A stretch of 64,000 bases of DNA from Tipula vernalis (GCA_958295665.1 OY282558.1:48739389-48803388), one strand, 5' to 3'; counted from the first letter of the stretch, positions 51,601 through 64,000 are shown. Notes: generated by a model not told the origin, from the letters alone. Numbers and translations are program-made.

Positions 51601-54013
51601 GTTAAGAAATAATCGAGCAATCAAAATGCAAATTGTCACAGCAATTACAGGTCCCGAAACCTATTGATAGAGGCATCAACCATCGTAATCGGAGCATTTT
51701 AGATTTTAGCCGCCCAAAAACTTGTGGGCTATAGCACAGTTGATTTTCAATAAAATTGAATTTTCTAAGAAATGTTAAGAAATAATCGAGCAATCAAAAT
51801 GCAAATTGTCACAGCAATTACAGGTCCCGAAACCTATTGATAGAGGCATCAACCATCGTAATCGGAGCATTTTAGATTTTAGCCGCTCAAAAACTTGTGG
51901 GCTATAGCACAGTTGATTTTCAATAAAATTGAATTTTCTAAGAAATGTTAAGAAATAATCGAGCAATCAAAATGCAAATTGTCACAGCAATTACAGGTCC
52001 CGAAACCTATTGATAGAGGCATCAACCATCGTAATCGGAGCATTTTAGATTTTAGCCGCCCAAAAACTTGTGGGCTATAGCACAGTTGATTTTCAATAAA
52101 ATTGAATTTTCAAAGAAATGTTAAGAAATAATCGAGCAATCAAAATGCAAATTGTCACAGCAATTACAGGTCCCGAAACCTATTGATAGAGGCATCAACC
52201 ATCGTAATCGGAGCATTTTAGATTTTAGCCGCCCAAAAACTTGTGGGCTATAGCACAGTTGATTTTCAATAAAATTGAATTTTCTAAGAAATGTTAAGAA
52301 ATAATCGAGCAATCAAAATGCAAATTGTCATAGCAACTACAGATCCCGAAACCTATTGATAGAGGCATCAACCATCGTAATCGGAGCATTTTAGATTTTA
52401 GCCGCCCAAAAACTTGTGGGCTATAGCACAGTTGATTTTCAATAAAATTGAATTTTCTAAGAAATGTTAAGAAATAATCGAGCAATCAAAATGCAAATTG
52501 TCATAGCAACTACAGATCCCGAAACCTATTGATAGAGGCATCAACCATCGTAATCGGAGCATTTTAGATTTTAGCCGCTCAAAAACTTGTGGGCTATAGC
52601 ACAGTTGATTTTCAATAAAATTGAATTTTCAAAGAAATGATAAGAAATAATCGAGCAATCAAAATGCAAATTGTCACAGCAATTACAGGTCCCGAAACCT
52701 ATTGATAGAGGCATCAACCATCGTAATCGGAGCATTTTAGATTTTAGCCGCCCAAAAACTTGTGGGCTATAGCACAGTTGATTTTCAATAAAATTGAATT
52801 TTCTAAGAAATGATAAGAAATAATCGAGCAATCAAAATGCAAATTGTCACAGCAATTACAGGTCCCGAAACCTATTGATAGAGGCATCAACCATCGTAAT
52901 CGGAGCATTTTAGATTTTAGCCGCTCAAAAACTTGTGGGCTATAGCACAGTTGATTTTCAATAAAATTGAATATTTAAAGAAATGTTTAGAAATAATCGA
53001 GCAATCAAAATGCAAATTGTCACAGCAATTACAGGTCCCGAAACCTATTGATAGAGGCATCAACCATCGTAATCGGAGCATTTTAGATTTTAGCCGCTCA
53101 AAAACTTGTGGGCTATAGCACAGTTGATTTTCAATAAAATTGAATTTTCTAAGAAATGTTAAGAAATAATCGAGCAATCAAAATGCAAATTGTCACAGCA
53201 ATTACAGGTCCCGAAACCTATTGATAGAGGCATCAACCATCGTAATCGGAGCATTTTAGATTTTAGCCGCTCAAAAACTTGTGGGCTATAGCACAGTTGA
53301 TTTTCAATAAAATTGAATTTTCAAAGAAATGTTAAGAAATAATCGAGCAATCAAAATGCAAATTGTCACAGCAATTACAGGTCCCGAAACCTATTGATAG
53401 AGGCATCAACCATCGTAATCGGAGCATTTTAGATTTTAGCCGCTCAAAAACTTGTGGGCTATAGCACAGTTGATTTTCAATAAAATTGAATTTTCAAAGA
53501 AATGTTAAGAAATAATCGAGCAATCAAAATGCAAATTGTCACAGCAATTACAGGTTCCGAAACCTATTGATAGAGGCATCAACCATCGTAATCGGAGCAT
53601 TTTAGATTTTAGCCGCTCAAAAACTTGTGGGCTATAACACAGTTGATTTTCAATAAAATTGAATTTTCTAAGAAATGTTAAGAAATAATCGAGCAATCAA
53701 AATGCAAATTGTCACAGCAATTACAGGTACCGAAACCTATTGATAGAGGCATCAACCATCGTAATCGGAGCATTTTAGATTTTAGCCGCTCAAAAACTTG
53801 TGGGCTATAGCACAGTTGATTTTCAATAAAATTGAATTTTCAAAGAAATGTTAAGAAATAATCGAGCAATCAAAATGCAAATTGTCACAGCAATTACAGG
53901 TCCCGAAACCTATTGATAGAGGCATCAACCATCGTAATCGGAGCATTTTAGATTTTAGCCGCTCAAAAACTTGTGGGCTATAGCACAGTTGATTTTCAAT
54001 AAAATTGAATTTT
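46927..54013 (+). repeat. Left copy of the large recent duplication (offset 7,622 bp)
   Basis: This 7.1-kb block recurs at 54,549-61,635. I compared about thirty private states and found the same one in both copies at a shift of exactly 7,622 bp. They include TATATATAGC (47,225 and 50,171), GTAGGCATAG (47,570 and 51,552), AATCGTAGC (50,824), CAGTTTATTTTC (50,873), GGTTTCGAAACC (50,960), CTAATAAATG (51,247), ATTTTAAATTTT (51,524) and GAATATTTAAAG (52,970). The limits are GTTAAG against GTTTAG at 46,926 and CTAAG against CAAAG at 54,014. I did not align every base. Confidence 0.85.
47221..47236 (+). repeat. 4-bp insertion in the palindrome: GGGCTATATATAGC
   Basis: GCTATAGC is lengthened to GCTATATATAGC, itself a perfect palindrome. 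Five copies exist, near 47,225, 50,171, 54,325, 54,848 and 57,791, all in region 4. Three of them are explained by the 523-bp and 7,622-bp duplications. The other two sit in units of different type, so the insertion was moved by exchange or arose twice. Confidence 0.85.
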
Positions 54014-54982
54014 CTAAGAAATGTTTAGAAATAATCGAGCAATCAAAATGCAAATTGTCACAGCAATTACAGGTCCCGAAACCTATTGATAGAGGTATCA
54101 ACCATCGTAATCGGAGCATTTTAGATTTTAGCCGCCCAAAAACTTGTGGACTATAGCACAGTTGATTTTCAATAAAATTGAATTTTCTAAGAAATGTTAA
54201 GAAATTATCGAGCAATCAAAATGCAAATTGTCACAGCAATTACAGGTACCGAAACCTATTGATAGAGGCATCAACCATCGTAATCGGAGCATTTTAGATT
54301 TTAGCCGCTCAAAAACTTGTGGGCTATATATAGCACAGTTGATTTTCAATAAAATTGAATTTTCTAAGAAATGTTAAGAAATAATCGAGCAATCAAAATG
54401 CAAATTGTCACAGCAATTACAGGTCCCGAAACCTATTGATAGAGGCATCAACCATCGTAATCGGAGCATTTTAGATTTTAGCCGCTCAAAAACTTGTGGG
54501 CTATAGCACAGTTGATTTTCAATAAAATTGAATTTTCTAAGAAATGTTTAGAAATAATCGAGCAATCAAAATGCAAATTGTCACAGCAATTACAGGTCCC
54601 GAAACCTATTGATAGAGGTATCAACCATCGTAATCGGAGCATTTTAGATTTTAGCCGCCCAAAAACTTGTGGACTATAGCACAGTTGATTTTCAATAAAA
54701 TTGAATTTTCTAAGAAATGTTAAGAAATTATCGAGCAATCAAAATGCAAATTGTCACAGCAATTACAGGTACCGAAACCTATTGATAGAGGCATCAACCA
54801 TCGTAATCGGAGCATTTTAGATTTTAGCCGCTCAAAAACTTGTGGGCTATATATAGCACAGTTGATTTTCAATAAAATTGAATTTTCTAAGAAATGTTAA
54901 GAAATAATCGAGCAATCAAAATGCAAATTGTCACAGCAATTACAGGTCCCGAAACCTATTGATAGAGGCATCAACCATCGTA
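53937..54982 (+). repeat. 523-bp trimer present twice at the duplication junction
   Basis: Three monomers with GTTTAG, GTGGACTATAG, AAATTATCG, GGTACCG and the TATATATAGC insertion occur at about 53,937-54,459 and again at 54,460-54,982. The shift is 523 bp (three monomers plus the 4-bp insertion). The trimer sits exactly where the 7,622-bp copies meet, so it is likely part of the same exchange event. Confidence 0.75.
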
Positions 54983-57900
54983 ATCGGAGCATTTTAGATT
55001 TTAGCCGCTCAAAAACTTGTGGGCTATAGCACAGTTCATTTTCAATAAAATTGAATTTTCTAAGAAATGTTAAGAAATATTCGAGCAATCAAAATGCAAA
55101 TTGTCACAGCAATTACAGGTTCCGAAACCTATTGATAGAGGCATCAACCATCGAAATCAGAGCATTTTAGATTTTAGCCGCTCAAAAACTTGTAGGCATA
55201 GCACAGTTGATTTTCAATAAAATTGAATTTTCTAAGAAATGTTAAGAAATAATCGAGCAATCAAAATGCAAATTGTCACAGCAATTACAGGTCCCGAAAC
55301 CTATTGATAGAGGCATCAACCATCGTAATCGGAGCATTTTAGATTTTAGCCGCCCAAAAACTTGTGGGCTATAGCACAGTTGATTTTCAATAAAATTGAA
55401 TTTTCTAAGAAATGTTAAGAAATAATCGAGCAATCAAAATGCAAATTGTCACAGCAATTACAGGTCCCGAAACCTATTGATAGAGGCATCAACCATCGTA
55501 ATCGGAGCATTTTAGATTTTAGCCGCTCAAAAACTTGTAGGCTATAGCACAGTTGATTTTCAATAAAATTGAATTTTCTAAGAAATGTTTAGAAATAATC
55601 GAGCAATCAAAATGCAAATTGTCACAGCAATTACAGGTCCCGAAACCTATTGATAGAGGCATCAACCATCGTAATCGGAGCATTTTAGATTTTAGCCGCT
55701 CAAAAACTTGTGGGCTATAGCACAGTTGATTTTCAATAAAATTGAATTTTCTAAGAAATGTTAAGAAATAATCGAGCAATCAAAATGCAAATTGTCACAG
55801 CAATTACAGGTCCCGAAACCTATTGATAGAGGCATCAACCATCGTAATCGGAGCATTTTAGATTTTAGCCGCTCAAAAACTTGTGGGCTATAGCACAGTT
55901 GATTTTCAATAAAATTGAATTTTCTAAGAAATGTTAAGAAATAATCGAGCAATCAAAATGCAAATTGTCACAGCAATTACAGGTCCCGAAACCTATTGAT
56001 AGAGGCATCAACCATCGTAATCGGAGCATTTTAGATTTTAGCCGCCCAAAAACTTGTGGGCTATAGCACAGTTGATTTTCAATAAAATTGAATTTTCAAA
56101 GAAATGTTAAGAAATAATCGAGCAATCAAAATGCAAATTGTCACAGCAATTACAGGTCCCGAAACCTATTGATAGAGGCATCAACCATCGTAATCGGAGC
56201 ATTTTAGATTTTAGCCGCCCAAAAACTTGTGGGCTATAGCACAGTTGATTTTCAATAAAATTGAATTTTCTAAGAAATGTTAAGAAATATTCGAGCAATC
56301 AAAATGCAAATTGTCATAGCAACTACAGATCCCGAAACCTATTGATAGAGGCATCAACCATCGTAATCGGAGCATTTTAGATTTTAGCCGCCCAAAAACT
56401 TGTGGGCTATAGCACAGTTGATTTTCAATAAAATTGAATTTTCTAAGAAATGTTAAGAAATAATCGAGCAATCAAAGTGCAAATTGTCACAGAAATTATA
56501 GATCCCAAAACCTATTGATAGAGGCATCAACCATCGTAATCGGAGCATTTTAGATTTTAGCCGCTCAAAAACTTGTGGGCTATAGCACAGTTGATTTTCA
56601 ATAAAATTGAATTTTCTAAGAAATGTTAAGAAATAATCGAGCAATCAAAATGCAAATTGTCACAGCAATTACAGGTCCCGAAACCTATTGATAGAGGTAT
56701 CAACCATCGTAATCGGAGCATTTTAGATTTTAGCCGCCCAAAAACTTGTGGACTATAGCACAGTTGATTTTCAATAAAATTGAATTTTCTAAGAAATGTT
56801 AAGAAATAATCGAGCAATCAAAATGCAAATTGTCACAGCAATTACAGGTACCGAAACCTATTGATAGAGGCATCAACCATCGTAATCGGAGCATTTTAGA
56901 TTTTAGCCGCTCAAAAACTTGTGGGCTATAGCACAGTTGATTTTCAATAAAATTGAATTTTCTAAGAAATGTTAAGAAATAATCGAGCAATCAAAATGCA
57001 AATTGTCACAGCAATTACAGGTCCCGAAACCTATTGATAGAGGCATCAACCATCGTAATCGGAGCATTTTAGATTTTAGCCGCTCAAAAACTTGTGGGCT
57101 ATAGCACAGTTCATTTTCAATAAAATTGAATTTTCTAAGAAATGTTAAGAAATATTCGAGCAATCAAAATGCAAATTGTCACAGCAATTACAGGTTCCGA
57201 AACCTATTGATAGAGGCATCAACCATCGAAATCAGAGCATTTTAGATTTTAGCCGCTCAAAAACTTGTAGGCTATAGCACAGTTGATTTTCAATAAAATT
57301 GAATTTTCTAAGAAATGTTTAGAAATAATCGAGCAATCAAAATGCAAATTGTCACAGCAATTACAGGTCCCGAAACCTATTGATAGAGGCATCAACCATC
57401 GTAATCGGAGCATTTTAGATTTTAGCCGCTCAAAAACTTGTGGGCTATAGCACAGTTGATTTTCAATAAAATTGAATTTTCTAAGAAATGTTAAGAAATA
57501 ATCGAGCAATCAAAATGCAAATTGTCACAGCAATTACAGGTCCCGAAACCTATTGATAGAGGCATCAACCATCGTAATCGGAGCATTTTAGATTTTAGCC
57601 GCCCAAAAACTTGTGGGCTATAGCACAGTTGATTTTCAATAAAATTGAATTTTCAAAGAAATGTTAAGAAATAATCGAGCAATCAAAATGCAAATTTTCA
57701 CAGCAATTACAGGTCCCGAAACCTATTGATAGAGGCATCAACCATCGTAATCGGAGCATTTTAGATTTTAGCCGCCCAAAAACTTGTGGGCTATATATAG
57801 CACAGTTGATTTTCAATAAAATTGAATTTTCTAAGAAATGTTAAGAAATATTCGAGCAATCAAAATGCAAATTGTCATAGCAACTACAGATCCCGAAACC

Positions 57901-60900
57901 TATTGATAGAGGCATCAACCATCGTAATCGGAGCATTTTAGATTTTAGCCGCCCAAAAACTTGTGGGCTATAGCACAGTTGATTTTCAATAAAATTGAAT
58001 TTTCTAAGAAATGATAAGAAATAATCGAGCAATCAAAATGCAAATTGTCACAGCAATTACAGGTCCCGAAACCTATTGATAGAGGCATCAACCATCGTAA
58101 TCGGAGCATTTTAGATTTTAGCCGCCCAAAAACTTGTGGGCTATAGCACAGTTGATTTTCAATAAAATTGAATTTTCTAAGAAATGTTAAGAAATAATCG
58201 AGCAATCAAAATGCAAATTGTCACAGCAATTACAGGTCCCAAAACCTATTGATAGAGGTATCAACCATCGTAATCGGAGCATTTTAGATTTTAGCCGCCC
58301 AAAAACTTGTGGACTATAGCACAGTTGATTTTCAATAAAATTGAATTTTCTAAGAAATGTTAAGAAATAATCGAGCAATCAAAATGCAAATTGTCACAGC
58401 AATTACAGGTACCGAAACCTATTGATAGAGGCATCAACCATCGTAATCGTAGCATTTTAGATTTTAGCCGCTCAAAAACTTGTGGGCTATAGCACAGTTT
58501 ATTTTCAATAAAATTGAATTTTCTAAGAAATGTTAAGAAATAATCGAGCAATCAAAATGCAAATTGTCACAGCAATTACAGGTTTCGAAACCTATTGATA
58601 GAGGTATCAACCATCGTAATCGGAGCATTTTAGATTTTAGCCGCTCAAAAACTTGTGGGCTATAGCACAGTTGATTTTCAATAAAATTGAATTTTCTAAG
58701 AAATGTTAAGAAATAATCGAGCAATCAAAATCCAAATTGTCACAGCAATTACAGGTCCCGAAACCTATTGATAGAGGTATCAACCATCGTAATCGGAGCA
58801 TTTTAGATTTTAGCCGCCCAAAAACTTGTGGGCTATAGCACAGTTGATTTTCAATAAAATTGAATTTTCTAATAAATGTTTAGAAATAATCGAGCAATCA
58901 AAATGCAAATTGTCACAGCAATTACAGGTCCCGAAACCTATTGATAGAGGCATCAACCATCGTAATCGGAGCATTTTAGATTTTAGCCGCTCAAAAACTT
59001 GTGGGCTATAGCACAGTTCATTTTCAATAAAATTGAATTTTCTAAGAAATGTTAAGAAATATTCGAGCAATCAAAATGCAAATTGTCACAGCAATTACAG
59101 GTTCCGAAACCTATTGATAGAGGCATCAACCATCGAAATCGGAGCATTTTAAATTTTAGCCGCTCAAAAACTTGTAGGCATAGCACAGTTGATTTTCAAT
59201 AAAATTGAATTTTCTAAGAAATGTTAAGAAATAATCGAGCAATCAAAATGCAAATTGTCACAGCAATTACAGGTCCCGAAACCTATTGATAGAGGCATCA
59301 ACCATCGTAATCGGAGCATTTTAGATTTTAGCCGCCCAAAAACTTGTGGGCTATAGCACAGTTGATTTTCAATAAAATTGAATTTTCTAAGAAATGTTAA
59401 GAAATAATCGAGCAATCAAAATGCAAATTGTCACAGCAATTACAGGTCCCGAAACCTATTGATAGAGGCATCAACCATCGTAATCGGAGCATTTTAGATT
59501 TTAGCCGCTCAAAAACTTGTGGGCTATAGCACAGTTGATTTTCAATAAAATTGAATTTTCTAAGAAATGTTAAGAAATAATCGAGCAATCAAAATGCAAA
59601 TTGTCACAGCAATTACAGGTCCCGAAACCTATTGATAGAGGCATCAACCATCGTAATCGGAGCATTTTAGATTTTAGCCGCCCAAAAACTTGTGGGCTAT
59701 AGCACAGTTGATTTTCAATAAAATTGAATTTTCAAAGAAATGTTAAGAAATAATCGAGCAATCAAAATGCAAATTGTCACAGCAATTACAGGTCCCGAAA
59801 CCTATTGATAGAGGCATCAACCATCGTAATCGGAGCATTTTAGATTTTAGCCGCCCAAAAACTTGTGGGCTATAGCACAGTTGATTTTCAATAAAATTGA
59901 ATTTTCTAAGAAATGTTAAGAAATAATCGAGCAATCAAAATGCAAATTGTCATAGCAACTACAGATCCCGAAACCTATTGATAGAGGCATCAACCATCGT
60001 AATCGGAGCATTTTAGATTTTAGCCGCCCAAAAACTTGTGGGCTATAGCACAGTTGATTTTCAATAAAATTGAATTTTCTAAGAAATGTTAAGAAATAAT
60101 CGAGCAATCAAAATGCAAATTGTCATAGCAACTACAGATCCCGAAACCTATTGATAGAGGCATCAACCATCGTAATCGGAGCATTTTAGATTTTAGCCGC
60201 TCAAAAACTTGTGGGCTATAGCACAGTTGATTTTCAATAAAATTGAATTTTCAAAGAAATGATAAGAAATAATCGAGCAATCAAAATGCAAATTGTCACA
60301 GCAATTACAGGTCCCGAAACCTATTGATAGAGGCATCAACCATCGTAATCGGAGCATTTTAGATTTTAGCCGCCCAAAAACTTGTGGGCTATAGCACAGT
60401 TGATTTTCAATAAAATTGAATTTTCTAAGAAATGATAAGAAATAATCGAGCAATCAAAATGCAAATTGTCACAGCAATTACAGGTCCCGAAACCTATTGA
60501 TAGAGGCATCAACCATCGTAATCGGAGCATTTTAGATTTTAGCCGCTCAAAAACTTGTGGGCTATAGCACAGTTGATTTTCAATAAAATTGAATATTTAA
60601 AGAAATGTTTAGAAATAATCGAGCAATCAAAATGCAAATTGTCACAGCAATTACAGGTCCCGAAACCTATTGATAGAGGCATCAACCATCGTAATCGGAG
60701 CATTTTAGATTTTAGCCGCTCAAAAACTTGTGGGCTATAGCACAGTTGATTTTCAATAAAATTGAATTTTCTAAGAAATGTTAAGAAATAATCGAGCAAT
60801 CAAAATGCAAATTGTCACAGCAATTACAGGTCCCGAAACCTATTGATAGAGGCATCAACCATCGTAATCGGAGCATTTTAGATTTTAGCCGCTCAAAAAC

Positions 60901-61635
60901 TTGTGGGCTATAGCACAGTTGATTTTCAATAAAATTGAATTTTCAAAGAAATGTTAAGAAATAATCGAGCAATCAAAATGCAAATTGTCACAGCAATTAC
61001 AGGTCCCGAAACCTATTGATAGAGGCATCAACCATCGTAATCGGAGCATTTTAGATTTTAGCCGCTCAAAAACTTGTGGGCTATAGCACAGTTGATTTTC
61101 AATAAAATTGAATTTTCAAAGAAATGTTAAGAAATAATCGAGCAATCAAAATGCAAATTGTCACAGCAATTACAGGTTCCGAAACCTATTGATAGAGGCA
61201 TCAACCATCGTAATCGGAGCATTTTAGATTTTAGCCGCTCAAAAACTTGTGGGCTATAACACAGTTGATTTTCAATAAAATTGAATTTTCTAAGAAATGT
61301 TAAGAAATAATCGAGCAATCAAAATGCAAATTGTCACAGCAATTACAGGTACCGAAACCTATTGATAGAGGCATCAACCATCGTAATCGGAGCATTTTAG
61401 ATTTTAGCCGCTCAAAAACTTGTGGGCTATAGCACAGTTGATTTTCAATAAAATTGAATTTTCAAAGAAATGTTAAGAAATAATCGAGCAATCAAAATGC
61501 AAATTGTCACAGCAATTACAGGTCCCGAAACCTATTGATAGAGGCATCAACCATCGTAATCGGAGCATTTTAGATTTTAGCCGCTCAAAAACTTGTGGGC
61601 TATAGCACAGTTGATTTTCAATAAAATTGAATTTT
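54549..61635 (+). repeat. Right copy of the large recent duplication
   Basis: This is the partner of 46,927-54,013. All private states listed for that copy are present here 7,622 bases downstream, including both TATATATAGC insertions (54,847 and 57,793) and both GTAGGCATAG deletions (55,192 and 59,174). After 61,635 the sequence no longer follows the left copy. Near-identity over 7 kb suggests either a very recent unequal exchange or a collapsed or expanded assembly of the satellite. Confidence 0.85.
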
Positions 61636-63865
61636 CAAAGAAATGTTAAGAAATAATCGAGCAATCAAAATGCAAATTGTCACAGCAATTACAGGTTCCG
61701 AAACCTATTGATAGAGGCATCAACCATCGTAATCGGAGCATTTTAGATTTTAGCCGCCCAATAACTTGTGGGCTATAACACAGTTGATTTTCAATAAAAT
61801 TGAATTTTCTAAGAAATGTTAAGAAATAATCGAGCAATCAAAATGCAAATTGTCACAGCAATTACAGGTCTCGAAACCTATTGATAGAGGCATCAACCAT
61901 CGTAATCGGAGCATTTTAGATTTTAGCCGCTCAAAAACTTGTGGGCTATAGCACAGTTGATTTTCAATAAAATTGAATTTTCTAAGAAATGATAAGAAAT
62001 AATCGAGCAATCAAAATGCAAATTGTCACAGCAATTACAGGTTCCGAAACCTATTGATAGAGGCATCAACCATCGTAATCGGAGCATTTTAGATTTTAGC
62101 CGCTCAAAAACTTGTGGGCTATAGCACAGTTGATTTTCAATAAAATTGAATATTCAAAGAAATGTTTAGAAATAATCGAGCAATCAAAATGCAAATTGTC
62201 ACAGCAATTACAGGTCCCGAAACCTATTGATAGAGGCATCAACCATCGTAATCGGAGCATTTTAGATTTTAGCCGCCCACAAACTTGTGGGCTATAGCAC
62301 AGTTGATTTTCAATAAAATTGAATTTTCTAAGAAATGATAAGAAATAATCGAGCAATCAAAATGCAAATTGTCACAGCAATTACAGGTCCCGAAACCTAT
62401 TGATAGAGGCATCAACCATCGTAATCGGAGCATTTTAGATTTTAGCCGCCCAAAAACTTGTGGGCTATAGCACAGTTGATTTTCAATAAAATTGAATTTT
62501 CAAAGAAATGATAAGAAATAATCGAGCAATCAAAAGGCAAATTGTCACAGCAATTACAGGTCCCGAAACCTATTGATAGAGGCATCAACCATCGTAATCG
62601 GAGCATTTTAGATTTTAGCCGCCCAAAAACTTGTGGGCTATAGCACAGTTGATTTTCAATAAAATTGAATTTTCTAAGAAATGATAAGAAATAATCGAGC
62701 AATCAAAATGCAAATTGTCACAGCAATTACAGGTCCCGAAACCTATTGATAGAGGCATCAACCATCGTAATCGGAGCATTTTAGATTTTAGCCGCTCAAA
62801 AACTTGTGGGCTATAGCACAGTTGATTTTCAATAAAATTGAATTTTCTAAGAAATGTTAAGAAATAATCGAGCAATCAAAATGCAAATTGTCACAGCAAT
62901 TACAGGTCCCGAAACCTATTGATAGAGGCATCAACCATCGTAATCGGAGCATTTTAGATTTTAGCCGCTCAAAAACTTGTGGGCTATAGCACAGTTGATT
63001 TTCAATAAAATTGAATTTTCAAAGAAATGTTAAGAAATAATCGAGCAATCAAAATGCAAATTATCACATCAATTACAGGTCCCGAAACCTATTGATAGAG
63101 GCATCAACCATCGTAATCGGAGCATTTTAGATTTTAGCCGCCCAAAAACTTGTGGGCTATAGCACAGTTGATTTTCAATAAAATTGAATTTTCTAAGAAA
63201 TGTTAAGAAATAATCGAGCAATCAAAATGCAAATTGTCATAGCAACTACAGATCCCGAAACCTATTGATAGAGGCATCAACCATCGTAATCGGAGCATTT
63301 TAGATTTTAGCCGCCCAAAAACTTGTGGGCTATAGCACAGTTGATTTTCAATAAAATTGAATTTTCTAAGAAATGATAAGAAATAATCGAGCAACCAAAA
63401 TGCAAATTGTCACAGCAATTACAGGTCCCGGAACCTATTGATAGAGGCATCAACCATCGTAATCGGAGCATTTTAGATTTTAGCCGCTCAAAAACTTGTG
63501 GGCTATAGCACAGTTGATTTTCAATAAAATTGAATTTTCTAAGAAATGTTAAGAAATAATCGAGCAATCAAAATGCAAATTGTCACAGCAATTACAGGTC
63601 CCGAAACCTATTGATAGAGGCATCAACCATCGTAATCGGAGCATTTTAGATTTTAGCCGCCCAAAAACTTGTGGGCTATAGCACAGTTGATTTTCAATAA
63701 AATTGAATTTTCAAAGAAATGTTAAGAAATATTCGAGCAATCAAAATGCAAATTGTCACAGCAATTACAGGTCCCGAAGCCTATTGATAGTGGCATCAAC
63801 CATCGTAATCGGAGCATTTTAGATTTTAGCCGCCCAAAAACTTGTGGGCTATAGCACAGTTGATT

Positions 63866-64000
63866 TTCAATTAAATTGAATTTTCTAAGAAATGTTAAGA
63901 AATAATCGAGCAATCAAAATGCAAATTGTCATAGCAACTACAGATCCCGAAACCTATTGATAGAGGCATCAACCATCGTAATCTGAGCATTTTAGATTTT
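63866..64000 (+). repeat. Terminal partial monomer (135 bp)
   Basis: The last unit starts with TTCAATTAAATTG and is cut by the window end at monomer position 135. It carries GTCATAGCAACTACAGATCCC and a private AATCTGAGC. The array clearly continues to the right. Confidence 0.9.

Larger units (their letters stand above)
1..64000 (+). repeat. 173-bp tandem satellite array (369 full monomers plus one partial)
   Basis: The whole window is a head-to-tail repeat of one 173-bp monomer. Taking TTCAATAAAATTG as the monomer start, the first begins at base 1 and the last at 63,866. That gives 369 complete units with a net excess of 28 bases, which the visible indels account for exactly: +30 once, +4 five times, +2 twice, -6 once, -3 once and -1 seventeen times. 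Consensus composition is 31 C, 30 G and the rest A/T (35% G+C), with five CpG. All units share one orientation and no foreign DNA interrupts them. Most units differ from the consensus at only a few recurrent sites. This organisation is that of eukaryotic satellite DNA; a monomer near 170 bp is common at centromeres, but centromere function cannot be seen here. Both ends run off the window. Confidence 0.98.
41400..64000 (+). repeat. Region 4 variant territory (GGTACC and CATAGCAACTACAG)
   Basis: The variant GGTACCGAAACC, which creates a KpnI-type site, occurs eleven times, all from 41,439 rightward. One further GGTACC lies at 41,287 in a different part of the monomer. GTCATAGCAACTACAG occurs about thirteen times, all from 37.6 kb rightward. 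TTTTCAAAG and ATGATAAG are also concentrated here. GCACAGTTCATT is enriched but also occurs earlier, at 25.2, 35.1 and 36.7 kb. Confidence 0.75.

Noticed and set aside
1..64000. CRISPR array
   Set aside because: The spacing is regular, but the whole 173-bp unit repeats with no unique spacers, and no cas genes are present.

Overview
The window is one uninterrupted satellite DNA array. From base 1 to base 64,000 it is a head-to-tail tandem repeat of a 173-bp monomer of about 35% G+C, all in one orientation. Phase arithmetic gives 369 complete monomers followed by a 135-base partial one. The last monomer starts at 63,866, which is 369 x 173 plus 28, and the indels I could find by eye add up to exactly +28. 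I found no gene, RNA gene, transposon or unique sequence. Both array edges lie outside the window.

A large, homogeneous, AT-rich array with a period near 170 bp is typical of eukaryotic centromeric or pericentromeric heterochromatin and is not expected in a bacterium or virus. I do not recognise the monomer and cannot name the species. CpG is not depleted in the consensus (5 seen, about 5.4 expected from composition), which fits a host with little germline CpG methylation. Placing it at a centromere is inference from length and organisation only.

The array is not a uniform row of identical units. It carries nested, regional higher-order repeats (HORs) marked by shared private variants. Region 1 (1-21.3 kb) has 8-mer and 5-mer blocks at 2.4-5.2 kb, a 12-mer (2,076 bp) at 8.65-16.4 kb, an 865-bp 5-mer near 11.8-14.2 kb, and a 3,806-bp-offset duplication that copies part of both. 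Region 2 (21.3-30.7 kb) has its own marker variants, a 3,631-bp-offset duplication and a roughly 1,383-bp 8-mer. Region 3 (30.7-41.4 kb) is mixed, with a 1,556-bp-offset duplication and a short 346-bp dimer array. Region 4 (41.4-64 kb) carries GGTACC-marked monomers and a very recent duplication with an offset of 7,622 bp, about 7.1 kb aligned per copy, in which every private variant I compared was the same in both copies.

The most useful observations are structural. Indels concentrate at one 8-bp palindrome. Two junctions can be read as unequal-exchange products at sub-monomer resolution. Marker variants have sharp territories. No recognisable gene system is present, and the short repeated ORFs are a by-product of the repeat.
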